Source: Dicyema japonicum
Lineage: Eukaryota > Dicyemida > Rhombozoa > Dicyemidae
Length of the DNA stretch: 64,000 nt
Reading direction: 5' to 3'
Assembly (NCBI GenBank): GCA_011109175.1
Contig: RDEW01000016.1
Location: 484,811 to 548,810, forward strand
Below, piece by piece: positions 12,421 to 24,099 of this stretch (the first letter of the stretch is position 1; each line of letters starts with the position of its first letter). A model generated the notes under the pieces. The model did no database searches and was not told the DNA's origin. It was given only the letters and a program-made list of their open reading frames with translations. The translations under genes were made by a program, and so were the position numbers.

Positions 12421-13330
12421 CAAAATTATATTTATCTAATTTATGAAATAATTGACCCTACAGTTCCTTCCTCAACAGTGTCATGTCTGGGTCGTAGCTT
12501 GCCATTTTAACTAGACAAGATTCCAAATTTGTATCAGTAATTTGACTTGCCACATTTCAAGACACCTTATTAGTTATACTCGCAATTGTTTTTGCGGATA
12601 ACGGTGTATTTTTAATTTAAATTCTCTGTTTTATTCGTAAAATTTTAAGATAGTCGTGACAATTTTAGTAAACAGGTTTTGATGTCACTTGGTTTTCCCA
12701 TTTTTTAAACCTCATGACTGACGATGAATCTTCCAATATTAGTAGTCCTGGCGGACTGCTTGCAATAATTAAATATTGAACCTTCAATTTTAATGTTTGT
12801 TTGGAGTATTCCAAGCTAGTTTTCGTACATCACCAATTGGAATTTTCTTGAAAAATCACCATGCTTTGAATTAAATTGTCTCTCCAGGTTTGAATTTTTG
12901 TTCTGGTTGAATGCTTCGTGGCAAGGGAGACATTATTATATAATAATTGAAGAACCACAAACAGAGTTGATGATTAAGCGAGTAAAATTTTTAAAATTAA
13001 AATATTCAAAAAATTAAGTAATAATTTAAATAATTTAACTATTCAATATAAAATAGCCTCTAAATATTATATATAGTCTAAAAAATACATAAAAAACATT
13101 TTAAAAGAAAAACACTATTTTGAAAATGTTTTTATTGGAGATTCATTCACGTGGAAGAATATTGCCAAAAGTTCTTGTAAAGCATTTAAGAGGCAGGCCT
13201 CCGTGTATACATGGCCAAGTAGAACGCTAACACCGGTTGAGGTGGTGACGACACCTCTATTGCACTATGTTTTATTCGTATTCCTTACCGACTTCTCTGG
13301 GATCTTTCAATTGCAGAGGACTTAAACAAT
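12421..13330. other. AT-rich spacer
   Basis: No gene or complete repeat recognised. Confidence 0.3.
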
Positions 13331-13349
13331 TTTACAAGAAACACAACTG

Positions 13350-13605
13350 GTATGCGATCTAACCAAATATGACGTTTCTGTCTGCTGTCTACAAGAGACA
13401 AAAACGACCGTACAATGGTACTGTTTGGAAATTTCCACCGTCGGCCTGCCGACATTATGGTCTCGGATTTCAGTCCATCAGGACATGATTCACCGCGTTA
13501 CAAGACAGCATCTGATATTATAATGGAAATAGCGGACGACCTAGACTACATAAGAGAACATTGCGCACAGAAGATCATGGTCGAGCTGACGAAAGGATGA
13601 TTCGG
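13350..13605 (+). mobile_element. RTE-like LINE endonuclease fragment
   Basis: CDLTKYDVSVCCLQETKTTV is the N-terminal APE endonuclease motif (D...y.v.i.clQETK). A closely related stretch is on the minus strand at 36040-36130. The rest is eroded. Confidence 0.5.
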
Positions 13606-14192
13606 AATACGGCACAAAGGAAACTTAATTAATTTTATGTTTTTTCGGGAGTGTTTTTAATAATAATAATAAAATAATAAAAAGAGCTACACAAAAAACT
13701 CAAAGAGCCACGGTTGCCGACCTTCCTGCACGTGATGGTTTGGATACAGCGAAATATTTTATAGTGAGCAAATTTATTGATTTATTGCATAGAACCTGAA
13801 AATGGCGGCGAAATTATAGAAGGAATACATATTTCCAGACTTGAATTGATTGATAATTTTTTTAACCAGTAAAACATTTCATATTTGGTATACGAGGAGT
13901 ATGGAAGCAAAGTATAGGAATTTGTCTCGACACACAAAGATTACGAAGTGCAATAGCTTTCTGTAGGTGGAATCCGTGCTACCGTAAGGATTTTTCCAGA
14001 TCAGAACCGTATCCTTTAGCCATCCAAACAGCCTACGCAGCATTCGTTGAACGACATCAAAGTCCCCATTGTAGCAAACCTCCTTCAACTCCACGAATTG
14101 TTGTGGTAGTCTGAAATCTTTGCTGAATACCCCGATACACCTATATCAACTGTAAAACCCCCAATTTTGAAGCCACTTTGACTTTGAAGCAG

Positions 14193-14410
14193 TCAATCAA
14201 ACTTTATTAAAACACAAAAATCAATCAAAATGACCCCCGCCGACATAATTGAAGTTGCGTTGACTTTCACGATAGCAACAGAGAGAAGCCACCGAGTCTC
14301 ACATGTGTCGTGGCTTTTTAATGTAACCAGGCGTCCCAGCCTCTTTAGAAAACGAAGTGATGTCCTGCTTATTTCTTCAGTTGTCTCAACTACTATGGGG
14401 CAGAGAGGTA
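14193..14410 (-). mobile_element. RLE-type element 3' fragment
   Basis: The minus strand encodes VVETTEEISRTSLRFLKRLG, then ETRWLLSVAIVKVNATSIMSA. This aligns with the C-terminus of the intact copy at 44354-45283 (METSGSYSPSTLEFFGRLGN ... ERRWLFERISLAILRGN). It appears to supply the last exon of the adjacent host gene. Confidence 0.6.
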
Positions 14411-14772
14411 ACCGATTGTGTAGCTCTTTGTATTTCTTCTTCGTTTTCATTTTCAATCTGCCTGACAAGCTTATTTCCTTTCTGAATTAGTGTCAGTAGT
14501 CCTTTTCCATAACCTGATATGGTATTGGGGGCAAGTTCTTTAAGCACCACTAAAACAAAGTTAAAGTGGATGACATTATACGAGTAAGTTGTCCATAGCC
14601 ATCTGGCTCACGGAAACTGATATATTGGGATCGTCGACGAAGGATATGCTATTAAAGGATGCTGTTTGATCAAAAGTCTGAGCGAAGGAATTGAAAAAAA
14701 GAAAACCTTCTTTGACTTGTCTTGATAGCAGCGGATTGATCTTCTGCATTGAGGCAAATACTGACGTGGTGA
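14369..14772 (-). CDS. Unrecognised multi-exon gene (3' part)
   Basis: Exons on the minus strand: 14772 or further upstream to 14582, then 14549-14514, 14481-14413 and 14389-14369 (stop). Introns are 32, 32 and 23 nt. The 32-nt introns contain TTTAACT and GACACTAAT near their 3' ends. The first exon contains MQKINPLLSRQVKEGFLFF and continues FVDDPNISVSVSQMAMDNLL; the protein ends EEEIQRATQSLRQLKK. The frame is open throughout once the introns are removed and otherwise meets several stops. The phrase LLSRQVKEGFLFFNSF recalls the V-domain of BRO1/ALIX proteins, but this is weak. The start is not resolved (a Met at 14748 or an upstream exon). The last exon and its acceptor lie inside retroelement sequence. 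Confidence 0.5.
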
Positions 14773-14995
14773 CTCTTCAGTCTTTTAGGCCTCTGTCATT
14801 GACCGTCCAAACGTGGATTAAACACGTGGAGATTGAGTTCACAACCTCAACTACTAAAGTTAACTACTTCTAGTCTTTATCAGTCAAATCAGGCACTAAA
14901 AGCGGCTGACAGGTTTGCGCAAATTTAAAACTGTCGAAATTTCGTTGCGACGACATAACGAACTATAATCGAATATAAACGTAACATCGCGAAAT

Positions 14996-15630
14996 ATGTG
15001 CGATATTCACGGAGATTCATTGATGGATGATAGAGTAAGGAAGAAGAACAGACTGGCGGCAACCAGGTACAGACAAAGGGTGAAATCGAAGATTAGGGAT
15101 CTAGAACATGTATTAGTGTGACTTATATTAGGAATGGAAGTAGTCTTACGATCCTTTTTAAAGTTATCATATTTTTTTAATAATTATTTTTACGTTTTAT
15201 TTTTAATATCTTCCCAGAGATAAACTTCGTGAGATTTAAAGACACATGCAATTACGGTAGCACTAAAATAAACGTCACAGTACTTGTGACTTTTTTTTTA
15301 AATTTATTATTTATTTTAAGTAATAAAAAAATAAAAATTTATTAGGCAATTAAATACAAAAAATAACATTTAGAATTACTGGCTGTTCTTATAACCGAGA
15401 ACGTAATTCTCCTGACGATTTGGAAAGAAATACGCTCGTTACCAGAGAATTAAAAGGAGGAATATTGCAAAAAACTGAAGGAAGTTGTTTTTAAGAGGTT
15501 CTTGGAGGATGTTCTCGCGGGGAAAGAGACGACCCCAGTTGACCGTGAGAAGATCAGATCGATGTCGTACCTTGAGTTTGTGGATTACATTAGAGCTATT
15601 TTCGACAATGCTTATTCATTCCAGTTTTAA
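14996..15630 (+). CDS. Small ATF4-like bZIP transcription factor
   Basis: Exon 1 (14996-15109) encodes a short leader and a basic region KKNRLAATRYRQRVKSKI, in which N..AA..YR matches the DNA-contact residues of bZIP proteins; AATRYRQ is typical of ATF4. A 347-nt intron (15110-15456) follows, and exon 2 (15457-15630) begins in the same frame with the expected amphipathic helix EEYCKKLKEVVFKRFLED and ends NAYSFQF. Total length is 95 aa. It should bind DNA as a dimer in the nucleus, but the zipper is short and poor in Leu heptads. The intron is long only because it holds a repeat also present at 24.8-25.1 kb. The gene is divergent from the gene at 14.4-14.8 kb, so both may share the region 14773-14995. 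Confidence 0.7.
15127..15443 (+). repeat. Dispersed repeat, copy 1 (inside bZIP intron)
   Basis: About 315 bp are collinear with 24826-25140 at roughly 90 percent identity by eye. It carries no recognisable coding sequence. Confidence 0.8.
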
Positions 15631-15880
15631 CCTTTTTTGGTCTTCTTTTTTGGGTTAATGTGGTTAAAATAGGATTGTTTAATTTACCCCTTCACATGTT
15701 AGCATACATTAAGTTGTTCAAAGGGTAGGACTTGACGTTAGGGGACTTGAATGACAGTAAAACCTTTTTTACATTTGAATAAAAATTCTAATTAATGCTA
15801 ATAGAGATGAGTAATTTAATTATAAGACACGTGGTAATTGTGAGTTATTAAGAGACGGGCATTTCTGGTAGATTGGAAGC

Positions 15881-16370
15881 ATGAACTATAAATTATGTAC
15901 GATGACTTTGTTGGCAGTTTTTTGTTTGGTGGATAACTTGTGTAGGGAAGAGTTGAAAGCGGTCATTGACCACGAGGTACCTGAGTATATGAGTATTGAA
16001 CTTACAAATTGGAGGTAGATGGTGAACTGGCATTTAGTCTTGCCTCCAAGAGTTTATGATGTGATTTTTAAAATTGTTAGTTTCATCAGCGATGATGTCA
16101 CTATATCTCGCGAAAGAGATCCTTGGTCAAATGTGACTCCGAGAATGTCGATGTTGAATGTAAAGTTTTGTTGTCGATGAGAACGTTGGACTCAAAGTCG
16201 TAGTGTTTTTGCTAAGAGTCGCTATTGTGCAACCAATGGAATCAGTGTTCAGAATGTTCTGTATGATTCACGTGAGGTTCGATAGTGTCTATCTGTTGGA
16301 GTGAGGAGGATATCACGGGAATATAAGAACAGAAGATAGATTTCCAGGAGGTTGTACAAATAAATCGTAA
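15881..16370 (+). CDS. Unrecognised 125-aa five-exon gene
   Basis: Exons 15881-16014, 16038-16051, 16081-16132, 16166-16300 and 16328-16370; introns 23, 29, 33 and 27 nt, all GT-AG. The spliced frame is open from MNYKLCTMTLLAVFCLVDN to ..FPGGCTNKS with every phase matching. The N-terminus is hydrophobic and could be a signal peptide with cleavage after VDNLC. The middle has KVVVFLLRVAIVQPMESVF, which is also hydrophobic. No family is recognised. Exon 2 is only 14 nt. The evidence is frame closure across four short introns; no homolog supports it. Confidence 0.5.
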
Positions 16371-16603
16371 TTGTCAATCTGACCAAGTCCTCAGTGCCAA
16401 TAGGTTGTGAAATGAAGAGAGTACTCCCCTTATGATGTTTTGTTTGTTCAATAAGAGCATCTTCTGATCAAAAAATATATTTCTATCCACCAGTTACGCG
16501 ACATGGCAAAGAAGTTTCGTCCTCTCAGTAATTGAAAATTTTTCATTTTTAGAGTTTTTTGTACGAGCGTGTATCTCCTGGTCTTTTTTTCTATTATAAA
16601 TGA

Positions 16604-16855
16604 TCATCCGGTTGCCGGGCTAGAGGCCTGAAGGTCGCTAGTTCGAATCCCATACTGTACATTCGGTCGAAGGTTCCACGCATCAATATGCTTTGGCTTT
16701 ACGAGTGACGCCGTCATCAGTGGATACTCACTGCGGAACCGGATCGTCTATAAAGGACATACACTCAAGAAAAAGAAGTGAAGTGCATTCTTTCGTTCTC
16801 CTCATCGACTAGCTATGATAACTGTTCTTTGCTTAAATAAAGTGTGTGTTCTGAA
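16604..16855 (+). mobile_element. tRNA-derived SINE, copy S1
   Basis: The head carries a Pol III B box, GTTCGAATCC (16641-16650), in a tRNA-like context. The body contains GTTCCACGCATC and GTGACGCCGTCATCAGTGGA, shared with copies at 48.3, 49.4-49.7 and 54.5-54.9 kb, and the element ends AATAAAGTGTGTGTTCTG. It lacks the LINE-like tail that S3 and S4 have after this point. Confidence 0.8.
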
Positions 16856-17220
16856 ACCATAAACAGTGTTTACTGGTAACGCGGCTGATCATCCATAAGA
16901 CATGCATTAGGAGTGACTGATAAGTTGCCACAGACTGAATTTGGATTTGGAACCTCTGAAAATTCCATTGACTCTGATTTTTACTGATAATTGACATCAG
17001 CGAGTACTGCATTCCGAAGGCCGTTGATAACTTCGTGCAAACCATTGTCCAGGATTGATTAGCCTCATTGATTTCATATAACTCTGGAGAAAATAATATT
17101 AATAACACAATCAGCTACAACAGTCTTTCCAGAACATTGGAGTCTTAATTGTCCAGATCTCCGAGAACCCACAAGACAAGTCACTCATCTTGTTTAGGTC
17201 GCCTTCGATCTCTTAGAGCA

Positions 17221-17930
17221 ATGGTTCCCAACCTTAAGGTGTACGCGGAACCCTTTTGGGTTAATTTATTTTTTGAGGAACCCTTCCAATTCAATTATTA
17301 GAATTTTCACTTAAAACATAATTGTAATAACCAAAAACAATTTTAATATGAACATCGTTTTGTGCCGGTAGCAATCTGGTGCGGCCGGAAGTATTACAGC
17401 CTCTTTCCTAAAGGAAATCGGAGGAAAATTGGCCCACCGCAAGAAAGACGTGCGGGAAGCGGTCTGGCTTAGGCAAAGAATTGGTATCGCAGTTGTTCGC
17501 GGAAACGCTTACTCCGTGATGTCAGCAGCCGCTTCCTCCATAGTTAATAAATAATATTTTATTGTTAATAAATTTTTGAAATAAAAAAAATATGAACATT
17601 GAGACAACTTTTTTTACCATAGCATAGTTGTATAACGTTAGGAGTTATTGTTGACAACTGTATCCTCATATCAGGGAAGTTTTAGTAAATGTATATATTG
17701 AAAACCCCGACTCGCATAAGTAAGTCGCTGGAAAAAGTACGTATTGGGTATTTTGAAATGCATGATCTCCAATATTAAAAAGGAGTCATTTTATATATCT
17801 GATTTGACGTTGATTTTGATATCACATCAAATTTCTTCCGAAAATATTTCGCAATGTCATCCAAAAAATACCAAATGATCTTTAAAATTTGCGGAACCCT
17901 AATTCTGGCTTCGTGAATCCCCGGGGTTCC
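17221..17930. mobile_element. Non-autonomous hAT-like element with nested insertion
   Basis: The left end, AATGGTTCCCAACCTTAAGG, resembles hAT terminal repeats (CAGTGGTTCCCAA..), and GGAACCC-rich sequence recurs in inverted sense at 17885-17925. No transposase is present. A retroelement fragment is inserted at 17356-17588. Confidence 0.45.
17356..17588 (+). mobile_element. RLE-type element 3' fragment with 11-bp TSD
   Basis: The insert is bracketed by AATATGAACAT (17345-17355 and 17589-17599). It encodes the protein tail AVWLRQRIGIAVVRGNAYSV, homologous to the end of the intact copy at 44.3-45.5 kb, and ends in an A-rich run. It is 5'-truncated. Confidence 0.75.
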
Positions 17931-18089
17931 CCGGAACTAAAGTTCAAATCAAAAATCTTGATTATCAGAATTTTATTTTTTATAGTGGCAACCCTAAATT
18001 TCTAGCGTGTTTCAGAATATTTTTTGTAGTGGTTTCTTACAGAGGATGTGTGAAAGGTGTCTACACCTCATACTTTCATTAATATGTAG

Positions 18090-19190
18090 ATCCCTTCTTC
18101 ATCGTGATCCCAGCCTAGAATTCTTACCCAACTTCAATGACGTTATCATGACCTTAATGCTAAGGACTGTTGATAAACCGTTCCAGCATGGTTTCTAAAA
18201 GGATCGGTCCACAACAAGCTTCCTCACATCCAAGACTCCAGAAAACTGTGTTATGCTCACTAGACGTCCACAAAGCCTTCGAATCTGTGCCGAGGAAGAA
18301 TCTAACATGGAAAATCTACCAATCAGATATCCCTGAAAACCTCAAACGCTGGCTGACAAACTTCCTTAGCGGACGGAGAGGTAGAGTGTGCATTGGAAAC
18401 ATTCATTCTGTCTCCCATTTATTCACAAATGGAGTATCCAAGGGTTCGCCGCTATCACCATTTCTATTCAACCTATTTACAGCTGACATTCCGACGCCGA
18501 ATGGAGAAGTTACCTGCTTCTAGCTTATGCAGGCGACATCGTCTTAGCCTCACGGGATCAGAACACCCAAACAGCGACGGAAAGAATACAACACCACATG
18601 GATCGACTACTCGAGTGGTTTAGTGAAAATCAAATGTCAATCAACACCGAAAAATCTGTTACAGCTCTCTATACCTCGGACAAATAATTGTCGAACAGGA
18701 TAATAGAAGTTACTGCGCAGAAAAGTGGCAAATAATATTGGGTCTGACTTTCGATACACACATGAATTTTACGAGACACGTCACTAACGTGCTGAACAAA
18801 TGTGAGAAGAAAATCAACCTTCTGAAATGCCTGACAGGTCTATGGAAAATTGGATATTAAAACGCTCTACTCACAGTACATCGAACCATGCATATCATAT
18901 GCGTGAACTTCATGGGGACCACTGGCCTCTTATACGAACATCTAGAAAATCTCCGCAACCCAGAAAAGGGCCTTCAAACTAACCGAGAGATGGCATACAG
19001 GGAAAACGCTAAATCACCGACGTCCATGGAGACACTAATCGAAAAAAACAAAAATGGACACCAATGCCAAAAAGGAAGTGCTAGCCCGGAACGAACTTGT
19101 GTATGCTCAAGGGATCAACACCGAGCAAAGATGAGAGCCTTGATCCAATTTGTCGGGATCACTTAGTTTAGTTTTTTCGGTTTAACAGTT
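18090..19190 (+). mobile_element. Jockey/CR1-like LINE RT, decayed
   Basis: Order of RT motifs: LDVHKAFESVPRKNL, RWLTNFLSGRRGRVCIGN, GVSKGSPLSPFLFNLFTADI, then after frame slips YA(D)DIVLASRDQNTQTATERI and SINTEKSVTALYTSDK. The C-terminal region runs to about 19160 and ends in the recurring GGATCACTTAG tail. There are several stops and the Tyr-Ala-Asp-Asp box is split by a frameshift at 18525. Confidence 0.75.
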
Positions 19191-19719
19191 TGGAATTAAT
19201 GACTTTAATGCTAAGGAGTATTCGACTCAGTTAACAGACGAGGACAAACTCAGAACTCGGACACCTTGTCATACTAAACAACCAACACACAAGATGTGGA
19301 ACTCGTCCCGGGGATCCAAACGCATCCCCTGACCTTCCGATATGCTCATCCACGAACGCATTGCTGATTAGCCTAGGTCTCCAGGACCCTACGTCAAAGT
19401 AATGGATCTCTGGAGCGTTTTTCTACGGTTGCCAGTGTCCTAAATGTTAGCGAAATTGGTTAATAATTTAAGATGGAAAGTCCAGATCACCTAATTAATC
19501 AACTAATACGTTTGTTGTCCACCACCTGGATCACTTAATTAGTTTGCTTAACTCTTTCTTTCTTTGTGTTCTTAAGTTAAATAATATTAATCCGTCAAAA
19601 TGGAATAAGCTAGAGAAAATCCAAAGACGAATGACGTCCAATCCATTCCTTGTAGTTGTGGAAACCCCTCCAGTGGAGTGGGATGGGATTAAATAGTTTT
19701 AGATCATTTCATTATTTTC

Positions 19720-20303
19720 CGACAAAGGAAAAATCCGATGAGATTATCTGACAAAGGTACCATCATTATTTTGTTTGTTATGACCAAACATAGTCATAAT
19801 AATGATACGACAAGCATGGATTATCAGCTTTTCGCCAATGGTATGAGGTTTCAGATTTTTTGCTATCAATTCAGAAATATGAATTTTTTAATAATTCAGT
19901 TGAGCTCACAAAAGTATCACTAAACAACATTTGACTGGATCTACAATACATAGTAAAACTAAATAATACTTTTGTTGTTTTTTCAAATGCATAAAATAAT
20001 CCACAGATTTTTCTGAATAGTCCGGATGCTTGGAGTAAAATGTCTATTTATTTTGCTAGGAATCATAGCATCATTTGCAAAACATCGAATTTAGGCATCG
20101 GGTAGTTTTTTTATCATCGCATGTAATTCCAAATGAAAATAAAAATCTTTATATGAGCGACGAATTGATTTACTCATTTTAAACCAAAAAAATGTGAATA
20201 AATTTTTTCAAATTAGTATTTGTCTGGCGGCACACTACTAATTGTCTCGAGGCACACTAAGTGTGCCGCGCCAGACCGTTTGACAATCTCTGTTTTAGAT
20301 AAT
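19720..20303 (-). mobile_element. hAT transposon remnant
   Basis: The right end is the inverted form of the terminal sequence at 464 (CAGAGATTGTCAAACGG). Minus-strand translation gives broken pieces parallel to the 464-1240 copy. It is therefore the same family in opposite orientation. Confidence 0.55.
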
Positions 20304-20624
20304 TCAATTATGCTTCTCTGACACCTAAGCGAATGGAAGATTCAAAGAATTGTTCTAGTCAGTTGAGAAGTCACATAATTCGTTCTTAAATAGATAATTA
20401 TTTGTTTTAGAAGAGATTTAAATTTTCAAAAAACCGATTGAAGAAAATTCAAGTTTATACAAAGCTATAAATAGGAGACAATGTATATAATAATATTTTA
20501 TCATTTAATCGAGATGAGGTTAAACATATTAAATTAATAAATAAAAATTCCATATGATCTGTGGGAATGGCAAGGCTTAAAATTGCTAATTTAATACAGT
20601 TATTCTTTAAACTTGATAAATTGA

Positions 20625-21035
20625 TTGATATTCGCTTTCCTCTCTGACCACCGTTGCATTTTGGAGCTGACTGAATTCACCCAAGAGGATGGCACACGCC
20701 CCTACGAAACTATAACATTTCATTTTGATAATGGTTGGATCCTGGTTTGGGACGCTACATATGTTGTCGAAGAATTTGCCGTTTCACCATCGGATCCAGG
20801 TCATGCTTCAAAACAGAAGAGAAAGAAGTATCGAAGCATCTCGAGGATCACTTGTTTCCCATATGCTGTCAAGACGTCAGTAATCATAGGCCCACAAGCT
20901 GACGATCTACTACGCAAGATCGGCTCATGATCCAAAGGACTATCAAGGATCTAAGTGAGACTGGGTGGCTTCGAGAGTGTATCTCGACGGCCATTGTGAT
21001 AGGAAGCAGTACAGCTATTCGAGATCCCTAAAAAA
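20625..21035 (+). mobile_element. RLE-type element, endonuclease C-terminal fragment
   Basis: A 101-codon frame contains EDGTRPYETITFHFDNGW followed by ILVWDATYVVEEFA. Compare RPDGMTIFPFEAGKPLVWDV in the intact copy: the PD-(D/E)XK-like core with RPD changed to RPY. The frame continues to the C-terminal GWLRECISTAIVIG after a break. Confidence 0.7.
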
Positions 21036-21224
21036 GTGCTCTTTTAACTGTTTAATTTTTTGGTTCTTATTTAGAATCTGATAGCCACTTTCCTGCAACA
21101 AAATCAATATATGAAATTTTTAGTTTACAAATAAATTTTTAATTATTAATTACCTACGATTAATTTAATTATTTATTTAATTTTTTTAAAATAATTGCAA
21201 CACATTTTGAGAAACCTTTCAATG

Positions 21225-22125
21225 TGACGACAGCAATCCCCCCAAGGAAAGCCAAGACCCTTAAAAAAACTAATTAAAATTTTGGAAGTAAAAACAGCAT
21301 GGCAAAAACTAAAAAACAACAGAAGCCCTGAACCAGACACGATAAACCCAGAATTACTGAAATACGGCCATGACCCACTTTTTGAAAAAAATCGCTACAC
21401 TACTAAATAAAATATTTTCAACTTACTCAACTTTACCCCTGGGAACGGGATTACTAGTACCTACACAAAAGCCCAATAAACCCAAAGGACCGGTTGAAGA
21501 CTTAGGACCAATTATATTATTGAGTTGGTTCGTAAGATCGGCTCCATGATTCAAGCTGTGACAAGGATCCGCGAGAGACTGGTTGGTTCCGAGAACGTAT
21601 CTCGTTGGCTATTGTTAGGGGAAATAGCATGGCCATTCAGATGCCTTAATTTAATTTTTATTCATTTGAAGATTCTAAATTGAAAAAAAAATTATATTAT
21701 CAAATTCTCTACGGAAAGTCTTAGTTAAGATTGTATTGAATCGAATAAAAAGACCCGCCTATGATTACCGAAAGTTAAAGAAACATAACTGGAATGTCCT
21801 GGCCATCCAAGATCTCGCGGAAAGGACTGTACAATTAGTGTGACTGTACACCAATGAGTCTCGAGATCATTAGCTCTCGTTGGAGACTTTTTGGACACGT
21901 CCTGAGGTTGGACCCGATATTCCCCTGAATATCGCAATGGAAGATTACTACTCCTCCCATGTGAAACGCTTTCGTGGAAGACCGAGAACAACTCTCCCGG
22001 TCGTTTTAAAAAACGATCTGAAAGCCGTAAAAAAACATTGGCATCAACTGACGACCTGGACATACTGAGGGATCTGGCTAAGAACAGAAAAGCCTGGAAC
22101 TCCATCGTGTTGATTACAAATTAAT
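21225..22125 (+). mobile_element. RTE-like LINE, internally deleted, second copy
   Basis: It starts ACAGCAATCCCCCC, the same point at which the 4756-6320 copy starts, and reads NNRSPEPDTINPELLK, then, after a nested insert, LSNSLRKVL. It jumps by deletion to the C-terminus: SSRWRLFGHVLRLDP, NIAMEDYYSSHVKRFRGRP, then NDLKAVKKHWHQL and a final DLAKNRKAWNSIVLITN. Stops are present. The C-terminal W..fGHv.R pattern supports an RTE-like clade. Confidence 0.7.
21521..21689 (+). mobile_element. RLE-type 3' fragment nested in RTE-like LINE, 11-bp TSD
   Basis: Flanked by AATTATATTAT at 21510-21520 and 21690-21700. It encodes GWFRERISLAIVRGNSMAIQ, the end of the RLE-type protein. The RTE-like reading frame resumes exactly after the second repeat, so this insertion is younger than the host LINE. 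Confidence 0.8.
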
Positions 22126-22249
22126 TTCTTTGATTTGCGGCAAAATATGGAGCAATCTGCAAGACCAATATAAGGATACGTTCCGGTATTATTCGTGGTT
22201 ACATATCTATGTGCATGGTTAGAGAACTCTAATGTGAATTTTGTAAGAT

Positions 22250-22480
22250 GCAATTCGCTTTATTTTTATGTGGAATTCTAAAATTGCGATGCAGAGAATC
22301 GCCAAAAACAATCTTGGCTGGAGTTCGACAAGTGTAGACTGGCACATGTATATCAGAGTTCTGAGCACATCAATTGATTACTTCGTTAAAATTGATATTA
22401 TCTGTTTAATGAAGGGATGACAGTAGAAATAGATGAAAGTCATTTTTCCAAGCTAAAAATATTGCTATTAAATTAATTGT
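22250..22480 (+). mobile_element. Merlin-like (IS1016/ISXO2-type) transposase fragment
   Basis: The phrase MTVEIDESHFSK is the first Asp motif of ISXO2/Merlin DDE transposases (VEIDES.fgk). Upstream frames give NNLGWSSTSVDWHMYIR, also in keeping with this family. No terminal repeats were identified. Confidence 0.45.
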
Positions 22481-23380
22481 TGGTTAAATGAAGTGGGTTG
22501 GATATTACTATTAAATTTTCAAATTATTCGTAAGCGAATAAAAATTGAATATTTAATTTTTAACAAAATAATTTTTTTAACAATTAAACATTTAACTAAA
22601 AAAATTATCATATATTGATTTTTTTAGCAGATGGTTTATAGCATTAAAAAATTTGAAAAAATAAAATCATTGATAGATTAATAGTTAAAATCCCAAGGTT
22701 AAAACCACAAAAATGTAACCAAAGACCGGTACGTCATGTGAATTAATAAATGATACAGTGTATCTATTCGAACTGTTTAGAGCTTCCAAATTATAAAAAA
22801 AGTCTTCACAGCACGTGTTGATGGATTTTTGTGATTAAGGAAAAAATTAGTGAAAATTGCAATTTTGAGATCATCACTCTCAACGACGAAGTGGGGGCTA
22901 TTATATTTGCCAACATTGCGCCATTCTTACTTTCCTCTTCCTTAAAGTGTTTTTAAGGACGCCACTGAGGAATTGAGAGGAAAATTTTTAATGTGATTTT
23001 TTTAATTTAAAGTATTTCTGATTTAATATTAATAAACAGTTAAACAAAAAAATATCTAAAAGATGTCGTCGACTTTTGTGAGAAAGTTAAAAACGAGTGT
23101 CCCCAAGTAATGATGAGTTCAATATCTGTTGGTGAACTGACCAAAAAATTCTTCGATAAAAATCATTATTGATTTGTAAAAGGAAAGGATGAGACTGAGA
23201 TGACATCAATATACTCGTAACCCCCAATTTCTATTAGAGGTGGGGAATCTGATTAATTGATGTGAGGTCCACCCGTTTCCAGATTTGCCGGAGATTTCGC
23301 GTATTTTGTCTCTCGATGTATTATCTGAGTTACAGGCTTAGAATTATTTCACTCTCTGTCTCCTCAACTTTTTGTTTTAG
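22480..23380. other. Mostly AT-rich spacer
   Basis: No supported gene. A short frame at 23063 (MSSTFVRKLKTSVPK) could be an upstream exon of the gene at 23383, but I could not join it. Confidence 0.3.
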
Positions 23381-23382
23381 TC

Positions 23383-24087
23383 ATGGATCTCTTTATCAAA
23401 ATTTTAAATAATAAATTTCCAAAATTGTCCATTTCCCAAAGTAATTCATCATTGATGACGTATTCAACCAATCACTTGATGACGATGCTTTAACAGCGAT
23501 GAAGCGGTTAGATTCACTTATGCAGAATTTACGGCGTCAAGAAGTCAAAGAAACTAAAGACGCATTCTATCAATTCCATAGTCAATACCAGAGTTGAAAT
23601 CCGGGTGGACACATCCATAAAGACAGATTCTCAGTCAGGTTCAATAATATTTTTGTCCACCATAAAGTAAGAACTGAAATTTTACTTAATGAAATTGGAA
23701 TTACTTCTCAAGGGTTATTGAAGCACACTGAAGTAGAAATGTTTCAGAACTACGATTTATTGTTTGGAGAGCTCAACTTGCTTTATGGTGCTCCAGTCTA
23801 AGTCATACCTATTGTTTTAACCTGAGACGGTCTCGTTTCGAAGGATCTCACTTGGGAGCCATCGTAATCGATGCGCCAACAGAACATGCATCCAATCCGT
23901 TGTCCTCAAAAAAACGTTGAGAGCATGTTGGAGGAGTGTAAGTACGATCGAGGAAGAGCTGGTTACAGCAACCAATCACCTGGTGGAGTTGGCAGTCCAG
24001 TTCAATGACGTTCCAGGTAACCTGACTGAGGTGGAAGCGGATGGGATCCAGGTCAACGACTTCTCTTCTAAGGGGAGAAAGGTTTAG
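23383..24087 (+). CDS. Unrecognised 190-aa five-exon gene, probable coiled coil
   Basis: Exons 23383-23440, 23497-23543, 23560-23638, 23668-23795 and 23827-24087; introns 56, 16, 29 and 31 nt. The 16-nt intron is GTCAAAGAAACTAAAG. Every phase fits, and stops in the unspliced frames disappear. The protein starts MDLFIKILNNKFPKLSISQ, has a central segment TRVEIRVDTSIKTDSQS and EILLNEIGITSQGLLKHTEV, and a C-terminal helix STIEEELVTATNHLVELAVQ. A paralogous fragment at 25413-25590 preserves the central segment, which supports the exon calls. No family is recognised; a helical complex subunit is possible. Confidence 0.6.
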
Positions 24088-24099
24088 AAGCGATTAGTA

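Noticed and set aside
16604-16680. tRNA gene at the heads of the SINEs (also 48270, 49690, 54820)
   Set aside because: Only A/B boxes are present; stems do not pair as a tRNA and the sequence continues into a repeated body with a LINE-like tail.
18393-18623. 76-codon ORF after the RT
   Set aside because: Frameshifted shadow of the Jockey/CR1-like RT.
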